Below are positions 43,928 through 54,346 of a stretch of DNA of 64,000 bases, piece after piece. The notes under the pieces were generated by a model that saw nothing but the letters and a program-made list of their open reading frames with translations, had not been told where the DNA came from and ran no database searches. Numbering within the stretch: the stretch's first letter is position 1; the number at the start of each line of letters is the position of its first letter. A program made the translations under genes and the position numbers. The stretch lies in assembly GCA_963573305.1 (NCBI GenBank), contig OY754327.1, positions 184,210,386 to 184,274,385 of the forward strand, given 5' to 3'. The stretch comes from Pyrrhosoma nymphula (lineage: Eukaryota; Arthropoda; Insecta; Odonata; Coenagrionidae).

Positions 43928-44476
43928 TTATGTTATATATAGTGACTTCTTCTTCTGCACTTAGGGAGAAATCATGGAGAGTTTCTTCATTATTACTTTT
44001 AGGGAGAGAATGTCCATTATTTTCCACGAAGTCCACTCTCCCAAAGTCCAGATCAAGTTAGCATTATCTCGGATGGAACTTTATTACACATTAAGTGGTA
44101 CAAATAAATATATTTACCAACGAAAAATAAATAAATAAGTTTTCATTATGTTGTTCGGGCAGTAGCATAATTATTTGCACTCCCTTGAGAGCGATTAACG
44201 TATGTGACTTCAGTAGTCTTCCCCGCCATGATGTGCAGAGTTCAAAGATTGAACGAATATGGACGAAGGGTTTAAGGACGTTGCCCGTTGGTGAACTCAG
44301 CTTTCCTGCAATTAGAGAGGAACTACAGAGAACTGCACCATTTACCGGCTTTGCACGTGCGACTTAAGGTAAGCTTATAATTTAGTTATTATGAATAAGA
44401 AAATTCTGATTTTCAACTAAGACACTTTAAGAAAATTTGTGGTTTCAGGGTGTATTACGTGAAATTTTTCCATGTT

Positions 44477-44606
44477 AGGAATGATAAAAATTATACCTGT
44501 AAAAAATATACACATTATGTCACCTGAAGATGACATAATGTGTTGAAATCCAGGTCGTGAATAAACTACCTTTTGTGAAATTTGCATAATTTTTATCATT
44601 CTTAAG
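44477..44606. mobile_element. Short TIR sequence with CTGAAGA..GAAA motif
   Basis: AGGAATGATAAAAATTAT at about 44477 is matched in inverse near 44588-44604 (ATAATTTTTATCATTCTTAA). Between them lies CTGAAGATGACATAATGTG then TTGAAATCC, similar in layout to the Penelope-like tails at 31.9-33.3 kb. From 44607 to about 45520 nothing is recognised. At 45525-45858 two inverted TAGGTGGCAC blocks may mark another short element. Confidence 0.4.
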
Positions 44607-46574
44607 ACACTTTATTCACCACGTCTTGACAGTGATAGATTAAAACATTCCCAAATTGATTTAGAAAAGGGTTCCAATTTGTGTTATGGATGTGCTATTT
44701 AAACATTTATGTTTGTTAATACATCATGCATGAAAGTTATGACATTGTGTCGAGATGGAATTTGTGTCGAACATTGTTGAACGGTATAGGTGCCATATTT
44801 TTTCGTGAAGAATTATCTCTGCAGTGGCATATTAAGGTGTGAACAGTAAAGGTTTATATTACATTTACGTAACTGCTTACGATGATGCCACGTTGAAACA
44901 ATCCTATAAAAGAACCTATGTATGAATTTCCCGTTCTAAGTGAACCCAGTCAAAGTTTACTTGATTCGCAATTATAATGTCCAGATTGTATGATTAAGAA
45001 TCCTCCGTCATACTTATATTTGAATAGTATACAAAGTATTCTTTTTATATTAGAACGATAGAAGGTAACGAATTTATTGCTTGTTTATATTTTCCAGACC
45101 ATTTTGAAACCACTCAAGGGCATCATGGAAGCCATTACGCTTGATTGATCATTGTTGATCGAGTACGATTGCTGAATTGTTAATTACACTGCTACTTTTA
45201 TTGTATTTATGGAAAAATGTTATTTCCAGTTGTTGGTTTATTCTTTGATATCTGTTCCTAAGGATGTTTTATTTATATTTTCGATGGTTGTGCAAATGCA
45301 CTTTTTTGTCCGTTTCCTGGGTGTTCTTTGATTTCAGTTTAGGTAATGATGGATGCTGTTTGAGAGTGGAAATTGGTGCGTGGAAGCCCTTCAGCATCAT
45401 GGTTGGATGTGGCTGGTAGCAGATCATGAAAGTGCCAATGCATTGACTGGTTAAAATTAAAATAACTACTTGCTGTGCGTAATTAAATAGCGTGCAGTAG
45501 AATATGAAGTAGGTTCCTAGAACTTCCAGTAGGTGGCACTGAAGACCAACCCATGACGCATAGTTCCGTATATTGCCGTTCGCAGCACTGCAATCGTTTT
45601 TTTGAATCCCTTGGTCCTCATTGGCTAACCAGAGCCAATCAAAGAAATTTATTTTGGGAGAGATTCCCCGCGATACCTCCCGGATTTCTCCTCTCTCCCA
45701 ATTACCTTCCAATCTATGCGGTCATTCCTCCCTCATTTTTTCACGATCCCTCCCTCATTTTAGGGAGGTTACCTTCCTAACCGGGAGGACTTATCCCTCT
45801 CCTCGCGGAGTTCCTACGGAGCTCCTTGGGATATGTGCCACCTAGTGCCGGCTGGGCAGTATGCAAATCATTTTCCAATTTGCTTCAAATAAAAACGTGA
45901 CACAAGCAAGGAAACAAAAATGCCAATTTAATGCCAACAGTTAAAGTGACACATACAAAGTCTAAAAGCAACTTGGAGACACTTCAATGAACTCCTTGTC
46001 ATTTTTCACAATTTTCTCCTAAGTAAATGTTTCTACAACTGCAGTATTGCTCATTGAAGGAAAACCAGGATTATCTTTGAATTACCGCCACAGAGAGTGA
46101 ACTGAAAATATTTTCTTTATGCACCCTATAGAACAGCTTTACACAATCACATTCATTATCTCATCAGTCCCTAACCAAAACATTCTTCATTACATCATTA
46201 CCTCTACTCAGATAAGTTAAAGACAACTTTTAAGCACCAATCTATACTCACTAAAATATGAATCAAATAGAAGATTTCACAGCTGTAAAATCCCACAACT
46301 CCAATTCACAAATAGGATTACAATGCAAGCAATGTGAGTGTGCTATCAATGTACATGGGACCAATATTTTAGGATAACACATTCACTAACATACAGAAAT
46401 CTAAAAAGTTCACCATTAGTCCACCTGAATACGTTTCGTGCACACACTTAAATACAGCCACCAGTGGATGTATGCAGTCTGATCCAGGAAACATTTCACA
46501 TTGCTTTCGCTTCCACATGCAGTTCATATTATTTGCAAAAAATGACTGACAATCGACGACACGTGCAATGATGC

Positions 46575-46693
46575 TTAAGACTTGTAGAGTAGGTATTCGA
46601 TCAGCATTCTTGGTAGGGGCAGAGAGTGAACCGCTCGTTTTGTGATGTGCTGCAATATGGCATCTCGACAAGCACTTTGCAATGACTCCACCG
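46575..46693 (-). CDS. NEURL2-like E3 ligase adaptor, last exon with SOCS box
   Basis: On the minus strand, after the acceptor TTGAAATTCTACAG (AG at 46695-46694), the exon reads cg then VESLQSACRDAILQHITKR and AVHSLPLPRMLIEYLLYKS, ending at TAA (46577-46575). 'SLQxxCRxxI' followed by 'LPLPxxLxxYL' is the SOCS box of NEURL2 (Ozz)-type proteins, which recruits elongin B/C and cullin 5 for ubiquitin ligase assembly. The two leading bases complete GCG with the last base of the exon ending at 60996, so the join reads QLYG-A-VESLQ in phase. The overlapping 112-codon frame (46369-46707) is a different frame and a shadow. Confidence 0.9.
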
Positions 46694-47053
46694 CTGTAGA
46701 ATTTCAAAATAAATTATTAAAATACACTCATTAATGCATGGAGTGACAAATGTCAGTAACTATGTTCACACTTTTTTCAAAAACCAGAAATGATTAAATG
46801 CAAATTTGGATAAATTACCCAAAAACCCCAATTGGAGCCGATTCCAATTACATACTTCAGCAAAATAGCAATCAATTACCAGAAGATAACAATTATTTTA
46901 CATGTTTTCACAAAATCTGGAAACTACTAACACTTCAAATATTCCCTTAGGGTATGTATTAGCAAAGCAAAAGGTTACGGCATCATCTAAAAATATGTAA
47001 TAATAACAATACATTAAGACCCGACCTAGAGGAACACTGCATACATGTATGTA

Positions 47054-47120
47054 CAGTGGACCCCTGCCTTAAGATGTGTTCACCTTACGATCTGCAAGCT
47101 AGGAATTTCAAAGCGCACTG
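47054..47120. mobile_element. Tigger-like terminal sequence
   Basis: TA followed by CAGTGGACCCCTGCCTTAAG at 47054 has the CAGTxxACCCC..TTA form of Tigger ends. The matching other end was not found, so the limits of the element are unknown. No transposase was recognised up to 48067. Confidence 0.35.
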
Positions 47121-48067
47121 ATTTTGCGCACGCCCTTTAAAATTTTCCATTTCGACGATTTTTTGCGCCCATAATTTGTTATTCATTCAGTATTCCAAGC
47201 CGTATTTGTTAACAGACTGCAATTTTTATCAGAGCAAGATTTACATATTTAATGATACATGATATTAATTATGAGCTGTTCACGTGATTTTGAGCAAATG
47301 TTGCGGTGATTATCGCTGCCACCAATCAGTGCCATCGAGATAACGCAACATTCCTTACGTTGTTGGGATCACATCTATGATAATTAAAATTAAGTCTTTC
47401 ATTATTCATTATAGAGACATCATTTTGTTAACCAACTAGTGAAAATACGAGAACTTCTGCCGAAGAGTAACTTATTGCAGGAGCGCATTAATACCTACCA
47501 ATGAAGTGATATGATTCCTTAATGGATACAGCTGACGGGAGATAATAAATCACATCAATGAAACGAGATTAATTATATCGCAGAATTTCTTGGTGTATGA
47601 TAGTGACAAACTGTAATGGCTTATCTAAATTTGCATCGTAATTCACAACTCTTCATGAATTCGCACCAAGATAATCTGTGTTGCATTGCCATCTAGGTTG
47701 CTGACACGCTCAACTGTTATGTGAATTTCAGTCGATATCAGTCTTCCATGCGAAGTGGCATCTTCAGTGTTCTTCTTGTGCATTTTGTGTTCTCTTTCTC
47801 GGTGTATGGATGCCTCTAAGAAGGTTGTGGATCCCTAAAGTAAACAACAGTACCCCCAATTAAACTCGCCCAGCCCCAAAGATTCAGGTCAGCTGTTCTG
47901 AGAAAAGGGCTTTGAGTGAAAAGCCTCTGCTGCTATCTCTTTTGCTATTTGGTTATTCAATCTGCGAGGGATGACCTTGACTGGGAGAACAATATCAATG
48001 CTGCTGGTTTGGTATAAGGAGAAGGAAAATCTTTGGTAGGGTTATGTGAGCAAAAATAGAACATGTT

Positions 48068-48521
48068 CTAATTTTGCTCGCATGATTTTGAATGCGTGGA
48101 ATGTTTTGCTAAACATGATGCACGAACATCTTCACCGTCTAAAACGGCTTTAAAACAGGTTTCACCAGTTTTATCCACATAAAAAACATTGAGACGAGCT
48201 ATTCTATAGGTTCTAAGAACGACGTCAACAGCAATGGAGTTTCCGTGAATTTGCTTTAAGAATATTCTCATACCCGCCTTTCGCCAATCCTCTCTCAACT
48301 TCCTGTTACGTTCTTGAGAAAATTCCATCGAGTAAGAGAATACGGTAGGTAGACAATTCCAGTAGCTTATTCGAAGCTACCACATCCGTAGGTTCGGGTG
48401 AGAGAATAGACCCCATGGTATTTCTCTCTGCCAGTGTTTTGTTTGAAAATGAGTCTTTCATTACCAAGCAAGTGTTCTGGTTTACGTGATAAATTGAGTT
48501 AACCTCTAAAATGTGTTTCAC
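48068..48521 (-). pseudogene. Unrecognised minus-strand coding-like fragments
   Basis: Two adjacent frames (48306-48521 and 48068-48328) have fairly balanced amino acid composition. The second includes GNSIAVDVVLRTYRIARLNV and KAVLDGEDVRASCLAKHS. The pattern 'VVLRTYRI...CFKAVLDGEDVRxxxL' loosely resembles the RNA-binding ORF1 segments of some LINEs, but I cannot place it. No splice sites or start context support a host exon. It may be a transposon relic. Confidence 0.25.
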
Positions 48522-48816
48522 TTGTCACAGCTACCCCTGGTTATGTTATTTAAAAACTTTTTTCTCATTTAATGGGTTCAGTGTTTTCTATGAATCCAAA
48601 ATTCAATTAAAGAAATACTCATACACAGATTTGAATCGGGCGGTATTCCCCATGCTGCACTACTTCAGCGCCATCCACAGTCGATGTGGGAACTAATCCC
48701 GTTTGACATAATAAAAATAATAAAATCATTTGAGACCCTATGACTAGATTTTTTAAAAGCTAAAAGAATTTCAAAATTTTCTAAAAAATCCAATTTGGCA
48801 CCTTTGTCACAAAAAT

Positions 48817-49014
48817 TTATAATGTTGGGATTAAATTAGAAATGTGATTGTGGTCAAACAGATGCTTAGCAAACACAGAGCTGTTGTCATGATTTAAAAA
48901 ACATTTCAAATGTTCGGACATTCTTGTTTTAAATTTGAGGCCAGTTTGACCGACGTAAAAACAGTTGCATCCGGGAGAATCACACTTTAGGGAGTACACA
49001 ACACTTCTCTCCAA
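48817..49014 (-). pseudogene. Penelope-like element GIY-YIG endonuclease fragment
   Basis: The frame encodes VVYSLKCDSPGCNCFYVGQ and TGLKFKTRMSEHLKCF, then SSVFAKHLFDHNH. 'VYxLxC..C...YVGQTGxxFxxRxxEH' is the GIY-YIG nuclease core with the Tyr, Arg and His residues expected, and the 'FAxHLxxxxH' tail is typical of Penelope-like retroelements. The RT domain upstream is missing. The remnant shows that Penelope-like elements were active in this genome, which bears on the tail-like repeats at 31.6-33.3 kb. Confidence 0.8.
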
Positions 49015-49349
49015 ATTGTCATAGGGATCTTAAGAGTTAAACTCTCCTCTTTAGAGTTTACTAAACTCACCAACTCAACTCTTTACAATGTGTTCACATT
49101 GAAACCGGTCACGCTTGTACTAATAATAAAACAGTGTGGAATATTACAAAGTTTTAATTATTACATCCTTACATTAAACTGATGACAGGAAAAGAAACTT
49201 TCCTTCTGGACAGTGAATCTCAAAATAATACATTCACTGAATAATAAAAATACGTACAAATAAACTCAAGGATTGGCTATGAACGAATATGACATTTCTG
49301 TAACAGGTGAAAATTTATTCTTGATTGCTACTTTTTAGAACACTAATAT

Positions 49350-49700
49350 TGTCATCAATGGCATCAACTTCCCTTTGGCTTTCAAGGGAAAAGTTTTCGT
49401 TTCTGTTCAGTTAGACCCCTCAACTGATCACTGACCCGTTTCTTCTTGCATCATTCATTTTCTCTCTCAATAATTCCCTTCTTCTCCTCAACTAATGCGT
49501 CTACATAATGAGACCTGGCATTCATTACCCTCAGGATCATTTTTTCTTTGTCAAATTCATGCAGTCTAAACCACCAACATCCTGCACTGCATCACAGACT
49601 TGTCGCTGTGCATCAAGAGATTTAGGCAGCTGATTTTCAACAACTAACTCTTTATTAATTGAAAAGCCCCTCTCCACAAATGCATTTATATGGCTTAGTG
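49350..49700 (-). pseudogene. hAT-like transposase C-terminal fragment
   Basis: Minus-strand bases from about 49680 read NAFVERGFSINKELVVENQ, LPKSLDAQRQVCDAVQDVGG and, after a frame change near 49545, RVMNARSHYVDALVEEKKG. 'SVERGFSxNKExxVEN' and 'SLxAQRxxxDxVxxxGG' are found at the C-terminus of a widespread hAT-like or TE-derived protein family. Stops and a frame change show decay. Ends of the element were not identified. Confidence 0.5.
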
Positions 49701-50077
49701 TTAGCCTCTGTATTCTGTGTACAGGAAGGGGGAAAATGGATCATTACTTTGGAAATAACAAAGGAAGGGCTCCACATTGCGAGCAACATGAGACAAAAAG
49801 CTAATCTAGGTCCCATGAGTTTGTCCTATATTCCTTCACGCATTTCCTTATAGCTGCGTGAAGTCACCCTTTTGTCATCCTTCTCCTTTTCAAATTTGGA
49901 AGAATTTTCAATGCAGCTTCTGCCACTTCCATATTGTTGAGCCACCTAACTGGGCAGAACTTCTTAGGGAAAGTATACATATTCAGAGATAAATACATAT
50001 TTTATGCATAATAATACTTAAATTAAATTAGATAAATACATATTTATTTTTTATTTTATGGCCTTCATTGGACCACT

Positions 50078-50850
50078 TTAGTCATCTTCTGGATTTCTTC
50101 TGTTTTTTCTGTCAGCCCAGTATTTCTTCATTCGCTCGGATCGTAGCTTTCTTTCTTCATCTGAAATCACCCTTCCTATTCTCTGTTTGTTGATCTTGGT
50201 TTGTAGTCTGATCTGAGCCCTTGTCCTTGAGTTGCCCTTGAGTTTCTTTTCTTTCAAACCTTCCATTGTAATGTGTAATTCACTCATATCTTCCTTCATT
50301 TCTGCTATCCATCTTGCACTGGTCTTACTGTTCCATAATGTTTCTATAATCTTTTTGCTTATTCTATTTTCTGGTGTTCTGATTAGGTGTCCAAAGAATG
50401 AGATTAGTTTCTTTCTCACAGTGCACATTACAGGTTCTATTTCTCTGTAGACAGTTTCATTGGAAGCCAATCTCCAGTGCCCGTTTTTTGGTAGTATTTA
50501 TTTATGCAAGTTCTGACTATTCTCTTTTCTATCTTGAATAATTTATCTATTGCAATTGTGTTAGTTGCTTTGAAGATGGTTTCACTTGCATATGTTAATT
50601 CCGATTGCATAACTGTTTCATAGTGTCTTAATTTTGTGGCTAGTGAGAGGCATTTTTTGTTATATATGTTTTTGGAGATATATTGTGCTCAAGTCAATTT
50701 ATGTATTCTATTGTTCCATGTTGGTTTCTCTTACAGTATTTCCTCTAGATATTTAAATCCATCCACAATTTTTATCTCTTGATCTTCTACCTAGATTTTG
50801 TTTGCGAGTGGTTGGTCAGTTAGCAAAATTTCTGTTTTCTCAAAAGATGT
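50078..50850 (-). pseudogene. LINE ORF2 C-terminal part
   Basis: Below the piggyBac insertion the minus strand reads TSFEKTEILLTDQPLANKI, VEDQEIKIVDGFKYLEEIL and EKPTWNNRIHKLT, each separated by stops. SELTYASETIFKATNTIAID and KIEKRIVRTCINKYY follow. The open frame at 50078-50470 continues with RKKLISFFGHLIRTPENRIS and ARWIAEMKEDMSELHIT, ending RKNRRNPEDD. 'KxxExFKYLG' and 'FFGHLxRxxxxRxxKK' are standard C-terminal blocks of endonuclease-reverse transcriptase LINEs. Confidence 0.8.
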
Positions 50851-50855
50851 CTTAA

Positions 50856-53318
50856 CCCTTCCAGCCGGTCAACGCATTTAAACAGCCAGGCCCTACTCGC
50901 GGTATTTAAATTTTAAAAAAATCTCATTTTCTGCACCTTGGCAAACAATTATTTATATCTGTGTTAGTTTTCATTGTATCATGGAAAAAATTTAGTATGA
51001 TATGCTAAAATGATGTGTTAATGTAATAAAATTTTACTTACATTTTTCTTTATAATTTAGCTTGTGCAATCACTTCAAGTTAGAAAACTTGAGTCCTAAA
51101 AGTTAACTTTGGTGTGATAAAGTTTGAAGCACTCCTCTAAACATAAGCCAGCATCGCAGTCAGGGCACCAGTACACTGTTTCCCTCCTTCTGCCTCTAGC
51201 GGAGCACACTTGGCATCTTCTCTGAGGCCGGGACTTCTTCCCGGCGGGCGGTATTTTTTCAATGAAATGCCTCTCGACTAAACGGCGTGGTGACGGATTT
51301 GTGGGAGGCCTCCTAGTGGTCGATGTATTTGAGCTAGCTCCGTATTTTTCAAAGAGCTGCTGAATTAGCTGAAGACGAAAGTTTAGATGATCTACCTTTT
51401 TTTGACCACTATTGAATATTACTAATGCATTGTGAACGGAAACATTCAATAGCCTTCTAAATAGTTTTATATACCATTTCTTAGTCTTTTTTCGTTCTAA
51501 TAAATACGGCTGAAGCTTTTGGTCTTTTAGGTCAACACCACCCATTGCGGAGTTGTATTCTAAAACACACACTGATTTTGTTTTTCCATCTTTTTCACGA
51601 AAATTATTGCAATGGAAGCTTGAAATAAGTGAAACTGGCTTTTTGTCTTTCCACTTCATTATCATTATTCCGTCGCAAACTTTCGCTATATGTTCTCCTT
51701 TTTTCAACTTGGCTGTTTTCACCTCTTTTGGGACGTTTTTTCGAGATAATCGTAAAGTTCCAGCAACATTTGTACCGTGATCCAATAAAAACTTTGCCAA
51801 AGCAGGTGAATTATAATAATTATCTAACCATAACGAATAGCCTTTCTCAAATAAGGGTTGTACTAACTTTATCACTATTGCTGATGTCTTGAGTCCATCA
51901 GGAGTTTCTGTGATTGAAATAGTTGAATCAGCTCCTGAGTAAACAATAAAACTCCATAAGTAGCCTGTATCAGATTCGCAAAGCTCAAAGGTTTTTATAC
52001 CAAATTTAGACGACTTCAAAGGAATATATTGCCTGAATGATAGACGCCCCTTCCATAGAGTAAGAGATTCATCAACAGCAATATTTTCTTTTGGTACATA
52101 CATTTTTTCAAATTTACTCTTCAAGTAATCTGTGATAGGTTGAATTTTGAAAAGTTTTTTGTTATCGCTATTTTGACGGATATTATCATTATCAACAAAA
52201 TGTAAAAACTTTGAGATACATTCGAATCTGTCCTGGGACATAGTTTTAGAGAAAATTTCTGTTTCCAGAAGTGGGTTTCGTGAAAAGTATGAACGAATAG
52301 TCAGTTTTTGTATAATTCCCATCAACATTATCAACCCAAAATACACATAAACCTCTCCAACATCAACAGGTTTCCAATTGTTCAATCATGACCGAGAGGA
52401 TAGTGGATTATTTTCTAAATAATTATCTGCGTATCTATTCGTCTCGAAAAGGATTTTTTCCATTATTTCTCTATCAAAAATATTTGTGAAAGACTCAACA
52501 ATATTATCAAAAACTACTGTTGGACCACATTTCCCAGTGAAAGGAATTTTTTTTGGAATGTTGCATTCATCAAAATCATCCCAGACCCACGAGGAAGAAA
52601 GATCATGTGCCCTACTTGGTGTATCACCGTCAATTTCGTCTCCGCTATCACAAATTTGGGGAAGGGTATTCACTGAGTAATCACCTTCTTCTTCACTTGA
52701 ACACTCACTACCTGAATCAAGAAGCACTTCATCTTCATCTCCCACATTTTCAACTATATCTTGTATTTCTTCTTCGCTCAAAAATAACTTATTCCTTTTG
52801 GACTCCATTTCTAAATTTGTATTGTGCTTCCTGGACTTCTCCACACGAAAGGGATCTACACACTGAGAGAGTTTGGAAGTGAGGCGACGTGGTCACTACT
52901 CTGTGGGTCAAAAAAAGGATGAACGAAGCGTGTGAATGGTCCAAGAGAAGTGATTAGGAAGGTCCCCTAATATGAGAGACACAATCCAGATGCCATGCAT
53001 AAACAAAAGGCAAGCAGAATAAGAGAGCTCTTTGTGATGAGGAAGGAGGTCAACGCAGACCTTGCAATGGTGATTAGCTCAGATATTCTTCTATCTTTAT
53101 TGCCTATGAAGTGCCTTTTCATGTTGCAAAAGACTATGATAACGATGAGGCATCTTCTCAGAGGCCAGCGATAACATTCACCCTTCAAAAAGTGCTGAGA
53201 TGAAGAGAAAAAAAAAATCATAACCGAGGGAGTATCAGCCGCCGTACCACATACAGCGAACCGCTAGTGGGACCAGACTGCCGATGACGTACGCCATACG
53301 GCGAACCGCGCGGAAGGG
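50856..53318 (-). mobile_element. piggyBac-like transposon, near full length
   Basis: TTAA at 50852-50855 and 53319-53322 flank ends reading CCCTTCCAGCCGGTCAACGC and (inverse) CCCTTCCGCGCGGTTCGCCG. The shared terminal CCCTTCC is followed by CGG blocks. The 2.46-kb element holds one transposase gene (51096-52844) on the minus strand. It sits in a LINE and restores that LINE's frame when removed, so both limits are precise. Confidence 0.95.
51096..52844 (-). pseudogene. piggyBac transposase with a single in-frame stop
   Basis: The frame runs from ATG at 52844 for 152 codons, meets TGA at 52388-52386, and continues in the same frame for 428 codons after the TTG at 52385 to the stop at 51096. 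The N-terminus is acidic. After the stop come NWKPVDVGEVYVYFGLIML, KENIAVDESLTLWKGR (first catalytic Asp), GYSLWLDNYYNSPALAKFL (second Asp) and YNSAMGGVDLKDQ (third Asp). The C-terminus is a cysteine-rich zinc domain (RRCQVCSARGRRRETVYWCP then CDAGLCLEECFKLYH). The total of about 580 residues is the normal family length. Apart from the stop, all three Asp and the Cys ligands are present, so loss of function seems recent. Confidence 0.93.
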
Positions 53319-53322
53319 TTAA

Positions 53323-54295
53323 GCCCAATCTTATGAGCTATATTCTGTAGCGATTTTATTTGTTGCTTAGTTTCTTGGATATTTTTGGCTAGAAGAGCCA
53401 GCTCATCCGCAAATCCAAGACAGTTTAAATTTATGTTGTCTTTGGATGTTCCAATTTTGATGTTCTTCGGGTTATCCTTGTACCATTCCCTCATAATATA
53501 TTCTAGGGCACTATTGAACGTTAGGAATGACAAGCCATCCCCCTGTCTCAAACCTGTTTTAATGAGAAATGATTCAGACAGTTCTCCTCTAAACCTGACC
53601 TTAGATTTTGTATTAGTTAAGGTGAGCTCTATCATTTTGACCAGTTATGGGTGGAGTCCAAAGTTTCTTAGAATTTTCAACATTGATGGTCTGTGGATGC
53701 AATCATATGCTTTTCTGAAGTCTATAAAGGGTATTGAAAGAGGTTTGTTTAGTCTTCTGTAATATGCCATAGCTAGCTTTAGCGTGATAATTTGTTCCAC
53801 ACAGCTTCTCCACAGTCTGAAGCCACCTTGGTATTCCCCTAGTTCCTCATCCAGCTGATCCTTAATCCTATTGTATAGGATCTTGGAGAAAATCTTGTAG
53901 GTGCAGTCTAGGAGAGAAATACCTCTATAATTGTCGGGATTGCTCTTGTCTCCTTTTTTGTGAAGTGGGGTAATTATAGCAGAGGTCCATTGTTCTGGGA
54001 AACTCTCTGTTGTCCATATCCTTGCAAGTATCATATGTAAGGAGATCCGTGTTGCGCTTCCGGCACATTTCCACATTTCTGCAAAGACTTGGTTTTCTCC
54101 ACATGCTTTGTAATTTCTTAGTTCCTTGATTGCTCCTACTACTTCTTGGATAGTTGGGGGATTTATATTTACCGGTTTGGCTTTTACAGGGGTGTTTGTG
54201 TTGATCATTAGAAAGTCCTTAGGTTCATCACTGTTTAAGAGTTGATTGAATGCTTCTGCCATTATTTCAGTATTTTCCTTATTATTATGTGACAA
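53323..54295 (-). pseudogene. LINE reverse transcriptase domain
   Basis: The upper frame (53645-54295) reads AIITPLHKKGDKSNPDNYRG, ISLLDCTYKIFSKILYNRI and IPFIDFRKAYDCIHR, with the first RT Asp. A stop (TAA near 53645) follows. The lower frame reads ELSESFLIKTGLRQGDGLS and LNCLGFADELALLAKNIQE, where the FADD catalytic pair has become FADE. After AHKIGL the frame runs into piggyBac sequence. The stop and the Asp-to-Glu change show that it is dead. Confidence 0.9.
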
Positions 54296-54346
54296 TTTCC
54301 CATCTTTTATTTTTTAACATTAATGCAGGGGGGTTGTACTTTTGTA

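Noticed and set aside
46369..46707. 112-codon minus-strand ORF
   Set aside because: It overlaps the SOCS-box exon in a different frame. The phase-matched exon at 46575-46693 has a protein-family match and splice sites, so the longer ORF is a shadow.
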